NCBI GenBank assembly: GCA_005879775.1
Contig: VBJX01000042.1
Span: 1-31,176, forward strand
From: Chloroflexota bacterium
GTDB lineage: Bacteria > Chloroflexota > Limnocylindria > QHBO01
DNA length: 31,176 nt
Direction: 5' to 3'
Shown here: positions 21,266 to 28,586 of the stretch, in pieces
How the letters are laid out: every line of letters starts with the position of its first letter
Position numbering within the stretch: the stretch's first letter is position 1
Translations under genes and position numbers: made by a program
Notes under the pieces: model-generated
What the model saw: only the letters and a program-made list of their open reading frames with translations
What the model was told of the DNA's origin: nothing
The model's database searches: none

Positions 21266-22240
21266 ATGCACCGGACCTCGCGGATCCTCCTGTCTGCCAT
21301 TGCCACCCTCTCGCTGCTGGTGGCCGCCCCCGGCCTGGCGAGCGCGCGAACATCACCGCCGCCGAGCGCCGCGCTCAGCGCGGGTACCGAGGTCCTGCCC
21401 ATCTTCCGCGGACACACACAGGACGCCGGGCACGGCCGGTCGGCTCGCAACAACCTGTCCAGCCACGGCGGCGCGATCCAGCAGACGCCGAAGGTGTACA
21501 TCAGCTGGTGGGGCCCGGAATGGACGTCCGGATTCAGCACCGGCGGCTATAGCAGCACCGCGGCTCGCACCTACAACACCGACTTCTTCACCAACGTCGG
21601 CGGCAGCGCTTGGAACAACGTCGTCAAGCAGTACTGCCAGAACGTGCCATCCGGGACGCAGAAGTGCAGCACGGTTGCCGGTGCGAAGTACATCACCAAC
21701 CTGCCGGGCCAGCTGGCGGGGACGTGGAATGACACCACCGCCGTCCCGGCCAGCCCCACGCAGTCCCAGATCGCGGCCGCGGCCATCCGTCTGCAGGGGC
21801 ATTTCGGGGCCCTGAATCCGAATGCGACCTACATGGTCTACACGCCAACCGGCAAGTCGATGAACGGCTTCGGGACGCAGTGGTGCGCGTGGCATTCGTC
21901 GACCACCGTGGCCGCGGGTCCGCTGGCCTACGCCTACATCCCCTACCTGCCCGATGCCGGGGCGTCGTGCGGCATGAACTTCATCAACCCGACCAATCCC
22001 GGCGACACCTATGGCAACGGCTATTTCGACGGCTTCTCGGTGGTCGCCGGCCACGAGTACTCCGAGGCCGAGACCGATCCCTTCCCGAACAGCGGCTGGG
22101 TTGATCGACAGGGAGCCGAGAACGCCGACAAGTGCGCCTGGAGCGCCTCCTCCGGCAACGTCACTCTCGGCAGCCACGTCTACGCCGTGCAGCCGACCTG
22201 GAGCAACGCCATCGGCGGCTGTGCCATGTCGGCCACCTGA
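21266..22240 (+). CDS. Secreted protein with HEYxE motif, possible metalloprotease
   Basis: A 324-residue exported protein. The signal peptide (residues 1-28) is RILLSAIATLSLLVAAPGLASA. The mature part contains VYISWWGPEW, a region with paired Cys, and GHEYSEAETDP near residue 268. HEYxExxTDP resembles the Phi-1/EXORDIUM-like and related secreted families, in which HExxE could form a metal site. Five Cys are spread through the mature protein and may form disulfides. The protein ends near SNAIGGCAM. Protease activity is only suggested by the motif. ATG 21266 is preceded by a 139-base gap with no ribosome site that I can name. A convergent intergenic region follows. Confidence 0.78.
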   Translation: MHRTSRILLSAIATLSLLVAAPGLASARTSPPPSAALSAGTEVLPIFRGHTQDAGHGRSARNNLSSHGGAIQQTPKVYISWWGPEWTSGFSTGGYSSTAARTYNTDFFTNVGGSAWNNVVKQYCQNVPSGTQKCSTVAGAKYITNLPGQLAGTWNDTTAVPASPTQSQIAAAAIRLQGHFGALNPNATYMVYTPTGKSMNGFGTQWCAWHSSTTVAAGPLAYAYIPYLPDAGASCGMNFINPTNPGDTYGNGYFDGFSVVAGHEYSEAETDPFPNSGWVDRQGAENADKCAWSASSGNVTLGSHVYAVQPTWSNAIGGCAMSAT

Positions 22241-22445
22241 TCCCATTGGGGATCGCCTGTGGACAAGGTCTCAGCGAGCTCGAAAACTCGGGGATAAGGG
22301 GGGTTGTGGGCCCTTCTCGGGGCGGGCTATCCTTCGGTCGTCCCGAAGGGGCAGCGATACCGGATCACGAGATTGCATCAAGCGTTCCGGTACCGGCGTG
22401 GCGGTCTCGCACCGCGGCGTCGGGTGCAGTTCCTTCGGGATATTT
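22241..22445. other. Convergent intergenic region with a DnaA-box-like site and hairpins
   Basis: A 205-base gap between two convergent genes. It holds TGTGGACAA (22258-22266), identical to the reverse of the high-GC DnaA box TTGTCCACA, followed by a GGGGATAAGG stretch. It also holds a 7-base-pair hairpin at 22331-22349 and a looser TACCGG/CCGGTA pair at about 22359-22393. No gene is seen here. Confidence 0.4.
22331..22349. terminator. Hairpin between convergent genes
   Basis: CCTTCGG-TCGTC-CCGAAGG, a 7-base-pair stem with a 5-base loop, about 90 bases after one stop and 97 bases beyond the other. Probably a bidirectional terminator. Confidence 0.45.
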
Positions 22446-22955
22446 CTATGCCAGCTCCACGCGCGCCTCGCTGACCGACTGAGGCGCGTCGAGGCGCCAG
22501 ACCTGCCGGAATCCCTCCTCCGCCAGGCTGCCGATCGACCTCCGCAGCGTCGCGTGCTGACGCCGCACCGCGGCCGCCGGAACGGTCCGATCGTCTCGAG
22601 CCGCGTTCCGCTCCAGGCAGATCTCCAAGGGGAGATCGATGACGATCGCAGCCGCCGGGCGCCGGTGCCGGCGCGCCACCGCCAGCAGCCGCTCCCGCGC
22701 CCAGCGCTCGACATTGGTGGCGTCGACCACGGTGAGCCGTGCGCGTGCCAGGCGCAGGGCGAGCAGGGTGTGGAGCAGCTCGAAGGCGGGCTCGGTGGCC
22801 GACTGGTCGTTCGGATCATCGGCGACCAGGGCCCGCATCGCATCGGAGGAGAGGACCTGGCTCGGCTGGAAATGGGCCGCTGCAAACGTGCTCTTCCCGG
22901 CGCCGCTCGCCCCGATCAGCACCACGAGTGCGCCGCGCGGCAGCCGCAGGATCAC
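22446..22955 (-). CDS. P-loop kinase-like ATPase, PNKP-related
   Basis: A 169-residue P-loop protein. Walker A is GASGAGKST (15-23). DATN and the arginine-rich lid (ARRHRR) fit polynucleotide-kinase or adenylate-kinase-type folds such as the T4 Pnk/PNKP kinase domain. The central region has SSDAMRALVADDPNDQ, a metal/substrate loop typical of this group (cf. DxxR in PNKP). Substrates of such bacterial stand-alone kinases include nucleic-acid 5' ends and small metabolites, and I cannot choose. The start is GTG 22955, overlapping the SRAP gene stop by 4 bases (GTGA), so translation is coupled. An earlier in-frame start would lie inside the SRAP gene. Confidence 0.82.
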   Translation of the reverse strand: MILRLPRGALVVLIGASGAGKSTFAAAHFQPSQVLSSDAMRALVADDPNDQSATEPAFELLHTLLALRLARARLTVVDATNVERWARERLLAVARRHRRPAAAIVIDLPLEICLERNAARDDRTVPAAAVRRQHATLRRSIGSLAEEGFRQVWRLDAPQSVSEARVELA

Positions 22956-23659
22956 GGCCCGTCGGACCAGCGGCTCAAAGGGGCCAACAGCTCCGGACCC
23001 TCGCTGCGGACGTTGTTCACCGCCGGCGAGACGGCATAGAGGTCGAGCTCCCCAGCAGGCGCCGGGTGGAGGAGGCCGCGCAGGCCGGTGAGCGACGTCG
23101 TCTCTGACAGCCATCGGTCCCAGTCCGCGCCCTCGAGCAGCACCGGCATGCGGTCATGAAGCTGCCCCACCAGCTCATTCGCCTGGGTGGTGATGATCGA
23201 GCAGGTGTAGAGCCGCTCGGCCGTCTCCGGGTTGCGCCAGATCGCCCAGAGGCCGGCGAAGGCGAGTGGCTCGCCGTCCAGGCGTCGGATGGCGAACGGC
23301 TCTGAGCGCAGGGTCCGGCCGCTGGCTGCGTCGCTTGTTCGCCGCCACTCGTAGAAGGCATCGGCCGGCAGGATGCAGCGCCGGTTCTTGAAGGAGGTAC
23401 GGAAGGCCGGAGTGGTCTCGACCGTCTCGGCGCGGGCGTTGATCAGCCGCGCGGCGCCTTTCGAGGACGCGGAGAAGAACGGAACGAGCCCCCAGCGGAA
23501 AGCGTCGACGGTCCGCTCCCCGTGGTGCTCGACCACGGCTGCCACCTCATCGGTGGGGGCAACGTTGAACTGCGCTCCCGGCAGGTCGGTGGCCGGGCGA
23601 GCGTGAAAGATGCGGGCCAGCTCGTCAGCCGAGCGTGGCTGCGCGAACCGCCCGCACAT
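22952..23659 (-). CDS. yedK: SRAP / YedK-type abasic-site protein
   Basis: A 235-residue SOS-response-associated peptidase family protein (HMCES/YedK). Key residues are visible: C2 after the removable Met, N74 in INARAE, E104 in YEWRR and H168 in LHDRMP. C2 forms a thiazolidine crosslink to abasic DNA. N74, E104 and H168 support catalysis. Other hallmarks are RWGLVPFF and FAGLWAIW. It protects abasic sites in single-stranded DNA. The next gene, a P-loop kinase, overlaps its stop and is probably in the same operon, which hints at a joint DNA-end or DNA-repair role (inference). ATG 23659 is the only sensible start because C2 must be the second residue. Confidence 0.95.
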   Translation of the reverse strand: MCGRFAQPRSADELARIFHARPATDLPGAQFNVAPTDEVAAVVEHHGERTVDAFRWGLVPFFSASSKGAARLINARAETVETTPAFRTSFKNRRCILPADAFYEWRRTSDAASGRTLRSEPFAIRRLDGEPLAFAGLWAIWRNPETAERLYTCSIITTQANELVGQLHDRMPVLLEGADWDRWLSETTSLTGLRGLLHPAPAGELDLYAVSPAVNNVRSEGPELLAPLSRWSDGP

Positions 23660-23677
23660 CAGCAGCAGATAGGCGGG

Positions 23678-23869
23678 TTACGCCTCGGAGGCGGCGCACT
23701 CCTGGCACATGGAGACCGCCGGGATCGGCGGCTGGGGAGAGCCGGTGGCGCGAGGCAGCGTCCGCCCGCAGATGGTCTGCTCGGCGTCGCGCTGCAGGTG
23801 GACCTTGGAGAACTGCCGGTCAGGGAGGCGCCAGGTCACGTAGCGTCGGTCGTTCGTGGTTGTTGTCAT
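23678..23869 (-). CDS. Hypothetical protein, 63 residues, CGR/CQEC motif
   Basis: A small protein with Cys at two places: CGRTLP at about 34 and MCQEC at about 54-58, separated by about 20 residues. A zinc-ribbon-like or Cys-pair metal site is possible. The N-terminus begins with several Thr and Asn, then RRYVTWRLPDRQFSKVHL. I do not recognise the family. ATG 23869 is preceded by AGGA at about 5 nt. It lies 18 bases upstream of the SRAP gene on the same strand, so it may be the first gene of that operon. Confidence 0.6.
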   Translation of the reverse strand: MTTTTNDRRYVTWRLPDRQFSKVHLQRDAEQTICGRTLPRATGSPQPPIPAVSMCQECAASEA

Positions 23870-24002
23870 CTCGATCCTGGAATCACGGGCGCCGCGTGGG
23901 CCGCAGCGAGGGGGGCCTTATTGTGCCTCAGAACCTGCCTCAGCACAAGCGGTCCGCGCGTGAATCTGAAGCCAGACGCGAGGTCCGGCGGCACGCCATG
24001 AT

Positions 24003-25184
24003 GTGGCCGTGACGCGTATCGGGATCCTGACCGGCGGCGGTGACGTGCCGGGGCTCAACTCGATCATCAAGAGCGTCGTCTACCGGGCGAGCGAGCTCGG
24101 CTGGGAGGTGCTCGGGATCCGCCGCGGCTGGATGGGCCTGACCCACCTCGGCCCTGAAAGCACCGATGACCGCCGTTTCGTGGTCCCGCTCGATCGCAGG
24201 AACACCCGAGCCATCGATCGGACGGGCGGCACCATCCTGCATACCTCGCGGACCAATCCGGCTCGCATGCCCGCGCAGGCCCTGCCCGAGCACCTTGACC
24301 CTGCCCGACGAATTTCCCTCCAGACCGATGCCGATCGCTACGACCTGACGCCGCTCGTCCTGGAGAACCTCGAGCGATTGGGCGTGACCCACCTGGTGCC
24401 GATCGGCGGGGACGACACCCTTGGCTACGCCGATCGGCTGTGCCGCGAGGGGGTCCCGCTGGTCGCGATCCCCAAGACGATGGACAACGACGTGCAGGGG
24501 ACCGAGTACTGCGTCGGCTTCTCGACGGCAATCACCCGCGCCAAGGAGCTGATCAACCGCCAGCGCACCACCCTCGGCAGCCACGAGCGGATTGGCATCT
24601 TCCGGATTTTCGGCCGCAACAGCGGCTACAGCGCCTGGTATGCGGCCTACGTGACGAGCACCCGCTGCGTCATTCCCGAGGCGCCGTTCGACCTCGATCG
24701 GCTGGCCGCCCTGCTCACCGAGGACCGGGACGCCAACCCGAGCAGCTACGCCCTGGTGATCGCCTCGGAGGGCGCGATCTGGGAGGGTGGAACGCTGGAG
24801 GAGTTCGGCGAGGCCGATGCGTACGGCCATCGGCGCCCGGCGGACATCGGCGTGGCGCTGGCCGATGAGCTCCACGCCCGGACCGGGGTTGAGACGGTCC
24901 ATTCCGACCTCACCTACGACCTGCGCAGCGGCGATCCGGATGCGCTCGACCAGATGGTGGCGACCACCTTCGCCAACGTGGCGGTGGATCTGCTCTCGAG
25001 CAACGTACATGGCCGGATGGTGGCGATTCGCGACGGCAAGTACGCCCATGCGCCGCTGCCCGATCCCGCCAAGGGGGCGCGGCATATCGACGTCGAGAGC
25101 ATGTACAGCACCGAGCGCTTCCGGCCGCGCTACGCCGATCGACTCGGCATGCCACTCCTGCTCGGCCAGTCGATCGGCTCCTAG
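24003..25184 (+). CDS. 6-phosphofructokinase, probably PPi-dependent
   Basis: A 393-residue group A phosphofructokinase. The nucleotide loop GGGDVPGLN is at 11-19, and catalytic PKTMDND at 157-163. At the ATP/PPi-determining positions it has D138 (GGDDT, Gly in E. coli PfkA) and K158 (PKT, Gly in E. coli), the known signature of PPi-dependent enzymes. Other landmarks are GRNSGYSAWYA and IASEGA, with a typical length for this clade. It phosphorylates fructose-6-phosphate in glycolysis, reversibly with PPi. No ATG is in frame; GTG 24003 or GTG 24009 serve as start. A CATGAT box lies 6 nt before 24009, so the shorter, leaderless form is quite possible. It converges with DUF5671 9 bases away. Confidence 0.93.
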   Translation: MAVTRIGILTGGGDVPGLNSIIKSVVYRASELGWEVLGIRRGWMGLTHLGPESTDDRRFVVPLDRRNTRAIDRTGGTILHTSRTNPARMPAQALPEHLDPARRISLQTDADRYDLTPLVLENLERLGVTHLVPIGGDDTLGYADRLCREGVPLVAIPKTMDNDVQGTEYCVGFSTAITRAKELINRQRTTLGSHERIGIFRIFGRNSGYSAWYAAYVTSTRCVIPEAPFDLDRLAALLTEDRDANPSSYALVIASEGAIWEGGTLEEFGEADAYGHRRPADIGVALADELHARTGVETVHSDLTYDLRSGDPDALDQMVATTFANVAVDLLSSNVHGRMVAIRDGKYAHAPLPDPAKGARHIDVESMYSTERFRPRYADRLGMPLLLGQSIGS

Positions 25185-25193
25185 TCGGAGTCG

Positions 25194-26846
25194 CTACCCC
25201 TCTTCGAGCCGGTAGCCCGGTGGAAGCGTGGCACGCAGCTCGACGATCGCCGCCTCGAAGTTGGCGCCGTCTGGTCCAGACAGGGTGAGCGTGCGGGCGG
25301 GAGCCTCCTCCGCCTGTGCCGCCCGCAGGGCCGCATCGCGTCGCTGTGCCACGCCGTGGTAGAGCGCCACCGCCAGCGCAACGATCAGGAAGCCCGTGGG
25401 CGTTGAGAGCTCGGAGACGGTGTCGCCGGAGAGCGTGACTCCCAGGATCGTTCCGAAGAGGCGGTAGAGGACCACGCCGAGGCTCGCGACCCCGGTGAGG
25501 ATGCTCGCCGCCAGCGCCAGGAGCAGATAGGCGCGGCGCACCACGGAGCCAGCCTCGCGCAACGGCTCAGCGGCGTAATGCACCATGGCACGTGACCACG
25601 CCCACAGCAACATCGCGGTGCCGAGCACGGCGAACGGGACGAACGTCGCCAGCTCGAGGTGCCAGAAGCCGTCGGCTGCGGCCGTTCGACCTCCCCCCAG
25701 CAGCACGTCGAGCGTGATCCCCAGCAGCCATGCCAGCCCGACCGCACCAAATCCGAGTCCGACCGCCGCAACCACGTGGAGCTGGAGCTGCTCCGCGAAC
25801 CGCGAGCGCTCGGCGGCGTCCTGTCGCAGAGCCTCGCCCCGCATCCAGCCGAGGTGCACCCGCCAGGCGATCGCCCAGAGCAGGCCCGCGGCCAGGGCGA
25901 CGAGCACCTCCCGCACCAGATCGGCGCCGGTCGGATTCGTATCGAGTGCCTGGGTGGCGCCGAAGAGGGGCACCAGGATGGCTCGCATCGCATCCGCCCC
26001 TCGCACCAGCACGACGATCGCCGCGATGAGGATGACCGCCACGAAATAGGCGAGCCGCAGGCGGGCCGGCCGCTCCGAAGCGCCCCGCCAGCCGGGATCC
26101 TCGACCAGGCGACGCGCATACCACACGTGCCCCAGCCAGGCCACGGCCAGAACGACGACGGCCGAGATATCGTCAGCGGCCACATAGGACCGGTAGCCGG
26201 CGTCGGAGAAGGCGCCGTCGGCGGCGGGCGCAAGCACTTCACCCAACAGCCGGAACAGGTCGGCGAACGCACTCAGCATGAGCTGCAGAGTGATCAACGC
26301 TGCGCCGTACAGGTAAAGCCTCGGCAGCCAGGCGGCGGCGCCGGTCATCGGTCCGCCGGCCATGTCCCGCCGTCGGATGGCCACGTGATAGGCCCACGCC
26401 GCGCCCGCCACCAGGAGCAGGGAGATGGAGGCAGGCAGGTCGTCGTAGGAGAGGTTGTCGCTCTGAGACCCCAGGACTGATCCGATCAGATGGCGCAGGA
26501 CGGCCACCGCGGCCACCGCTCCGAAAGCGAGCGCCGCTCCGAGCACCACCGACAAGTAGAGCGCCCGCACGCCGGATCCCCGCTCCTCGTCGGCACGCGG
26601 CGCATCCGGGCGCAGCCCGCGGTCGGCGAGCCACCAATGGACGCCCCAGACGGGGAATCCGACCCCGATGAGGGCCAGCGCCACGCTCAGCTGCTGGCGA
26701 TCGGTACCGCCGTCGCCGATTGGTGCGCCTCGACCGATGCCGAGGACGTCGAGGAGCACGTGCAGCAACAGGAAGAGGCCCGTCAACAGGACGCCGAGCG
26801 AGATGGCCGAGAGGAGGTACAGGTAGATCCGTCGCGCCTTCTGCAT
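25194..26846 (-). CDS. DUF5671 multi-helix membrane protein
   Basis: A 550-residue integral membrane protein with about 12 hydrophobic helices. It begins with RRIYLYLLSAISLGVLLTGLF, the recognisable DUF5671 N-terminus, and similar segments recur (RRAYLLLALAASILTGVASLG near 450), suggesting internal duplication. The short C-terminal tail is soluble (LTLSGPDGANFEAAIVELR), a small domain of unknown purpose. No transport signature or catalytic motif is visible. ATG 26846 has AGGAGAA about 5 nt upstream. It follows the anchored NTF2-like gene by 9 bases on the same strand, so the two are co-transcribed. Confidence 0.85.
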   Translation of the reverse strand: MQKARRIYLYLLSAISLGVLLTGLFLLLHVLLDVLGIGRGAPIGDGGTDRQQLSVALALIGVGFPVWGVHWWLADRGLRPDAPRADEERGSGVRALYLSVVLGAALAFGAVAAVAVLRHLIGSVLGSQSDNLSYDDLPASISLLLVAGAAWAYHVAIRRRDMAGGPMTGAAAWLPRLYLYGAALITLQLMLSAFADLFRLLGEVLAPAADGAFSDAGYRSYVAADDISAVVVLAVAWLGHVWYARRLVEDPGWRGASERPARLRLAYFVAVILIAAIVVLVRGADAMRAILVPLFGATQALDTNPTGADLVREVLVALAAGLLWAIAWRVHLGWMRGEALRQDAAERSRFAEQLQLHVVAAVGLGFGAVGLAWLLGITLDVLLGGGRTAAADGFWHLELATFVPFAVLGTAMLLWAWSRAMVHYAAEPLREAGSVVRRAYLLLALAASILTGVASLGVVLYRLFGTILGVTLSGDTVSELSTPTGFLIVALAVALYHGVAQRRDAALRAAQAEEAPARTLTLSGPDGANFEAAIVELRATLPPGYRLEEG

Positions 26847-26855
26847 CGGGTTCTC

Positions 26856-27332
26856 CTACGCGCCCTTCTGGATGAACGGGCCGGGGTCGAGCCAGACGAG
26901 CTGCTCGTCGATCTTCCAGCCATCGGGCTGGTGGACCATCCGCACCGAGCGGGGCGAGCGCGAGACATTGGCCGACAGGCCGTCTCCGTAGAACTCCTCG
27001 ACGGTGAGCCGGAGGGTGACGCTGTCGCCGCTGCCATCGACCCGGTCGATGGTCACCTGGTGATTCGGTTGGTTGTAGCCGCCGTACTGGTCGACGGCCT
27101 GCTGGTAGTCGGCCAGCGAGACCTGCTCATGCACGCCGTCGGAGAGGAAGCTGTAGGCGGCCTCGATGTCGTCGTCATCCCAGGCGGTCAGGTAATCGGC
27201 CATGGCGGCCTGGGGCGATCCGGCGGGGAAGGTCGTCGGACCTCGTCGCACCAGGAGCACGACGACCACCGAGAGGACGACCAGGGCCAGAATGCCGGCC
27301 CCGATGAACAGGATCGATCTGGTCGAGGACAT
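26856..27332 (-). CDS. Membrane-anchored NTF2-like protein
   Basis: A 158-residue protein. One N-terminal helix (ILFIGAGILALVVLSVVVVLLV, about 7-28) anchors an extracytoplasmic domain. That domain begins with AMADYLTAWDDDDIEAAYSFL, the helix of an NTF2/DUF4878-like fold, followed by strands HQVTIDRVDGSGDSVTLRLTV and VRMVHQPDGWKIDEQ. It is of unknown function and often lies with other membrane proteins. ATG 27332 has TAACGT about 7 nt upstream. An inverted repeat (27336-27356) spans this region and the stop of the preceding amidotransferase gene. It is co-transcribed with the DUF5671 gene. Confidence 0.75.
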   Translation of the reverse strand: MSSTRSILFIGAGILALVVLSVVVVLLVRRGPTTFPAGSPQAAMADYLTAWDDDDIEAAYSFLSDGVHEQVSLADYQQAVDQYGGYNQPNHQVTIDRVDGSGDSVTLRLTVEEFYGDGLSANVSRSPRSVRMVHQPDGWKIDEQLVWLDPGPFIQKGA

Positions 27333-27335
27333 CGT

Positions 27336-27356
27336 CCCGACGTTACGAGCGTCGGG
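27336..27356. promoter_or_regulatory. Inverted repeat between the amidotransferase and the NTF2-like gene
   Basis: CCCGACG-TTACGAG-CGTCGGG, 7-base arms with a 7-base loop. The loop contains the TAA of the amidotransferase gene, and a possible -10 (TAACGT) for the next gene runs from the loop into one arm. Operator or terminator. Confidence 0.4.
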
Positions 27357-28110
27357 CTACGGCCAGACTGCGGCGATTCTCGGATTGCTCCCGGCAGGCT
27401 GCCACGAACGCGGTCCACAGGCGCTCCAGGACCGGGGGCGATGACTCGGTTCGCTCCGGATGGCACTGGACGCCGATCAGCCAGCGGTCCGGATCGGCTG
27501 ACTCGACTGCCTCCACCAGCTCACCCGCCTGCCGATGCGGCGCAGTGGCCGATACCCGTAGGCCGGGGGCCAGGCGTTCGCGCGTCACCGCCTGGTGGTG
27601 ATAGCTGTTGACCTCCAGGTCCGGCGCCTCGCCCAGGATCACTGCCAGGCGGCTGCCCGCGACCAGGTCCAGCCGGTGGCGGGTGACCTCATGGGACGGG
27701 TAGGAGGCGCCCTCGTGCTCTTCGAGATGCTGGACGAGGGTACCGCCCGCGAAGGCGTTGATCGCCTGCAGGCCGCGGCACACGCCGAGCACGGGCACGT
27801 TGCGGGCGGCCGCCACGCCGTAGGCCTCCAGGTCGAGCGCGTCCCGCCCCGAGTCAGGCGCGCGAGAGCCGGCGACGGCCTCCCCGTAGACCGCCGGATC
27901 GAGGTCGGCGCCACCGGTGATCAGCAGCCCATCCATCTCGGCCAGCGCCTCGGCGCGATCGGCCGCGGGCGTGCGTGCGTCGATCGGCATTGGAACGGCC
28001 CCGGCTCGTTCCAGCGCCTCGAGGTAGCGCCGATTCTTGAGTGCCGCCACCTGCGGGTCGGATGTCGCGTCAGGGTTGGAGAGGGTCACCGCGACGTGGG
28101 GAGCAGTCAC
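27343..28110 (-). CDS. Class I glutamine amidotransferase-like hydrolase, PuuD-type
   Basis: A 255-residue peptidase C26-type protein. The nucleophile Cys is in GVCRG (elbow), with His and Glu in GVQCHPE, so the triad is complete. Further family motifs are LLITGGADLDPAVYG, GLQAINAFAGGTLVQH and VNSYHHQAV, as in gamma-glutamyl-GABA hydrolases (PuuD). The substrate may be a gamma-glutamyl amine. No glutamine synthetase-like PuuA partner is in the window. The start is GTG 28110 with TACGAT 7 nt upstream, so the transcript is probably leaderless. It is followed by the NTF2-like and DUF5671 genes on the same strand. Confidence 0.93.
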   Translation of the reverse strand: MTAPHVAVTLSNPDATSDPQVAALKNRRYLEALERAGAVPMPIDARTPAADRAEALAEMDGLLITGGADLDPAVYGEAVAGSRAPDSGRDALDLEAYGVAAARNVPVLGVCRGLQAINAFAGGTLVQHLEEHEGASYPSHEVTRHRLDLVAGSRLAVILGEAPDLEVNSYHHQAVTRERLAPGLRVSATAPHRQAGELVEAVESADPDRWLIGVQCHPERTESSPPVLERLWTAFVAACREQSENRRSLAVARRS

Positions 28111-28117
28111 GGACAGG

Positions 28118-28123
28118 ATCGTA
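28118..28123 (-). promoter_or_regulatory. -10 box of the amidotransferase gene
   Basis: TACGAT on the minus strand, 7 nt before GTG 28110, with no ribosome site. Confidence 0.45.
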
Positions 28124-28154
28124 CGCCGCGCGGCACGCGAAGGTGGGCTTCCGC

Positions 28155-28216
28155 TTGACGCGCCACTGGACGGCGCGCATAGTACGGATCTCGCTATATC
28201 GGCATCCGCTATAGCG
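28155..28216 (+). promoter_or_regulatory. Promoter and likely PadR operator
   Basis: TTGACG (28155-28160), an 18-base spacer and CATAGT (28179-28184) make a sigma70-like promoter. Just downstream, CGCTATA occurs twice, 15 bases apart (28192 and 28207). The second copy is part of the palindrome CGCTATAGCG (28207-28216). Its place just after the -10 suits repression by the PadR protein encoded 24 bases further on. The operator role is inference. Confidence 0.5.
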
Positions 28217-28240
28217 CGTAACGAAGGAGCCCACAGCCCG

Positions 28241-28570
28241 ATGCCCGACGACCAGCGGACCGGTGACCTTGGACGCTTCGCCGAGCCGGCGCTCCTGGTG
28301 TTGGTCAGCCTCTCGGCCGGACCGAAGCACGGCTACGCGATCATGACCGACGTCGAGTCGTTCAGCGGCTCGGCGCTGGGACCGGGAACCCTGTATGCCG
28401 TGCTCGCGCGGCTCGAGCGGCGCGGCCTGATCGAGCCGCTCGGTCCCGAGGACCGTCGGCGGCCGTATCGGCTCACGACCGAGGGTGCGGCCGCCCTGGC
28501 GGCGCAGCTGGATGAGATGGGCCGCTTCGTGCGCACCGCGCGCTCTCGCCAGCTCGACGCGGCGTCCTAG
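28241..28570 (+). CDS. PadR-family transcriptional regulator
   Basis: A 109-residue PadR N-terminal winged helix without the C-terminal dimerisation extension of long forms. Landmarks are ALLVLVSLSAGPKHGYAIMTDV, then GPGTLYAVLARLERRGLIEPL and RRRPYRLTTEGAAALAAQLDE. PadR regulators of this short type typically repress a downstream gene encoding a membrane transporter with a PadR-linked prefix domain. Here the next gene, 16 bases downstream, has that prefix fused to a Rieske domain. ATG 28241 has AAGGAG about 12 nt upstream, rather far. A repeat-containing promoter region lies upstream and may be its operator. Confidence 0.93.
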   Translation: MPDDQRTGDLGRFAEPALLVLVSLSAGPKHGYAIMTDVESFSGSALGPGTLYAVLARLERRGLIEPLGPEDRRRPYRLTTEGAAALAAQLDEMGRFVRTARSRQLDAAS

Positions 28571-28586
28571 TCCCATGGAGTCGCCC

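Noticed and set aside
22241..22330. Replication origin
   Set aside because: Only one exact DnaA box and no dnaA, dnaN, gyrB or parAB genes nearby. Kept only as a low-interest finding.
22300..22400. tRNA or known riboswitch
   Set aside because: No cloverleaf, no T-loop GTTCRA sequence and no class-specific riboswitch core. The gap lies between gene ends, where a riboswitch would have no target.
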